Shown: in pieces, positions 63,125-64,000 of the stretch | How the letters are laid out: the number at the start of each line of letters is the position of its first letter | How positions within the stretch are numbered: the first letter of the stretch is position 1 | Assembly: GCF_050624435.1 (NCBI RefSeq) | Contig: NC_134546.1 | Coordinates: forward strand, 16,577,001 to 16,641,000 | Length of the DNA: 64,000 bases | Origin: Tenrec ecaudatus | Lineage: Eukaryota; Chordata; Mammalia; Afrosoricida; Tenrecidae | Reading direction: 5' to 3' | Made by a program: the position numbers and the translations under genes | Notes under the pieces: generated by a model | Databases searched by the model: none | What the model was told of the DNA's origin: nothing | What the model saw: the letters and a program-made list of their open reading frames with translations, nothing else

Positions 63125-63425
63125 GGAGAACCGATCCCAATGATCAACGTATAACACATGCACACCCTGAGGGCGGGGGTGAGGGGACGAGACATACAAC
63201 AGAAAAGTGGGTGAAGGGAGACGGTGATCAGTGTGAGACATGAAAAAAATAATTTCTAAATTATCAAGGATTCACGAGGGAGGGAGGAAAGGGGAAAATG
63301 AGCTGATACTAAGAGCTCTAGTAGAAAAAAACGATGATGACGGCAACATATGTACAAATGTGCGTGACACATGGGTGGATGGATGGATTGTTGTAAGAGC
63401 CCCAATAAAATGATTTTTTTAAGTT
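63125..63425 (+). mobile_element. LINE 3' end, about 300 bp
   Basis: From gagaaccgatcccaatgatc through gtgggtgaagggagacggtg to agccccaataaaatgatttt. A weak candidate duplication is ttatcctctg (before) and ttatcacctg (after). In GMCL1 intron 13. Confidence 0.75.
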
Positions 63426-64000
63426 ATCACCTGAATTGCTTGAAACACCGTGCACCTACGTGTATTTCCATCTCCAGCAACCCCCAGAGGGAGGCACAGA
63501 CGTCTCCAGCATTCCTGAGCATTGCTCTTGAGCAGCTAGGCTTTCCAGCGTGACAGGCATCAGGAGGGTTCTCAGCAAGGTGCATGCACACAGCCAGTGG
63601 CTGCCGCAGTGGCCCGCACGAACAGCAGTGGGGAGGGTGGCGCCGAGCGGCCCTGTCTCATTCTCTGCTCCATAGACGGCTCCAAGTCAGAGTGAACTCG
63701 CTAGCGCCTAACGACAGCACAACTGGGATCCCGTGTCGGTGTGGCCTTGGTGCCCCTCTCCTTTATCCGGAGCTGTCCTGCTGCGTTCCCAACCCCAGCT
63801 GTGTCCAGTGGGGCCTGTCTCGGTCACTCAGACAGCCCCGTCCTTGTTTTAGTCCCTGGTCACTGCAGGCACCCACGACTCCGTAAAAAATACAGGCTCT
63901 AGATTTAAACAACGATTAACAACGTATTCTCCCAAACACAGGATGCATGTAGGAGTCCAAGCTCTGCAGGGCATGTCTCCAAATAGGGGAGGGGAGGGAT
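63426..64000 (+). other. GMCL1: GMCL1 intron 13, incomplete
   Basis: A diverged SINE-like end may lie near 63650-63725 (cagagtgaactcgctagcgc). The terminal GMCL1 exon is not seen. Confidence 0.6.

Noticed and set aside
62835-64000. Last GMCL1 exon expected here
   Set aside because: No frame with the expected EQVVMNLD start was found after 62834; it must lie outside the window.

Overview
This is vertebrate, placental-mammal nuclear DNA: short coding blocks with canonical GT/AG splice sites lie in long introns full of interspersed repeats. No bacterial operons, phage genes or CRISPR arrays are present, and nearly all open frames longer than 60 codons are chance or repeat-derived. Two genes are recognisable, both on the + strand. 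The first is the 3' half of annexin A4 (ANXA4): seven coding exons from 1279 to the stop codon at 19623, plus a 3' UTR with AATAAA at 20586. The second is GMCL1 (germ cell-less 1, a BTB-BACK protein): 13 coding exons from the ATG at 25765 to 62834. Its last exon lies beyond the window. The order ANXA4 then GMCL1 is the same as on human 2p13.3.

The repeats point to an afrotherian, most likely a tenrec such as Echinops. About 35 copies of a tRNA-derived SINE resemble AfroSINE/TenSINE. About 20 fragments belong to one LINE 3'-end family that finishes in AATAAAATGATTT. Four short hAT elements have SPIN-type termini, and among mammals SPIN is known from tenrec, bushbaby, some bats, murine rodents and opossum. 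No species assignment can be proved from sequence alone.

Layout. 1-20606: ANXA4 introns and exons, with an HMGN2 processed pseudogene (minus strand, 16799-17052) and a dense SINE cluster (17.6-19.3 kb) in the last intron. 20606-25400: intergenic, mostly old L1 and SINE remains plus one unidentified retrocopy-like segment (22.14-22.68 kb). 25400-26320: CpG island, GMCL1 promoter and exon 1. 26025-36530: GMCL1 intron 1, the main transposon sink, holding two SPIN-like elements, LINE and RTE pieces, a Tigger-like remnant beside decayed ERV pol, and an almost full-length but dead mariner. 36531-62834: the remaining GMCL1 exons, with a 2.2-kb LINE-derived block in intron 8. 62835-64000: part of GMCL1 intron 13.

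ANXA4 encodes a Ca2+-dependent phospholipid-binding protein and GMCL1 a CUL3 ubiquitin-ligase substrate receptor. They are neighbours by conserved synteny and there is no sign that they share a pathway. I found no convincing new coding system. The most informative unusual content is the record of transposition: SPIN and mariner elements, short LINE insertions with clear target duplications, and an internal 249-bp duplication within a LINE copy.
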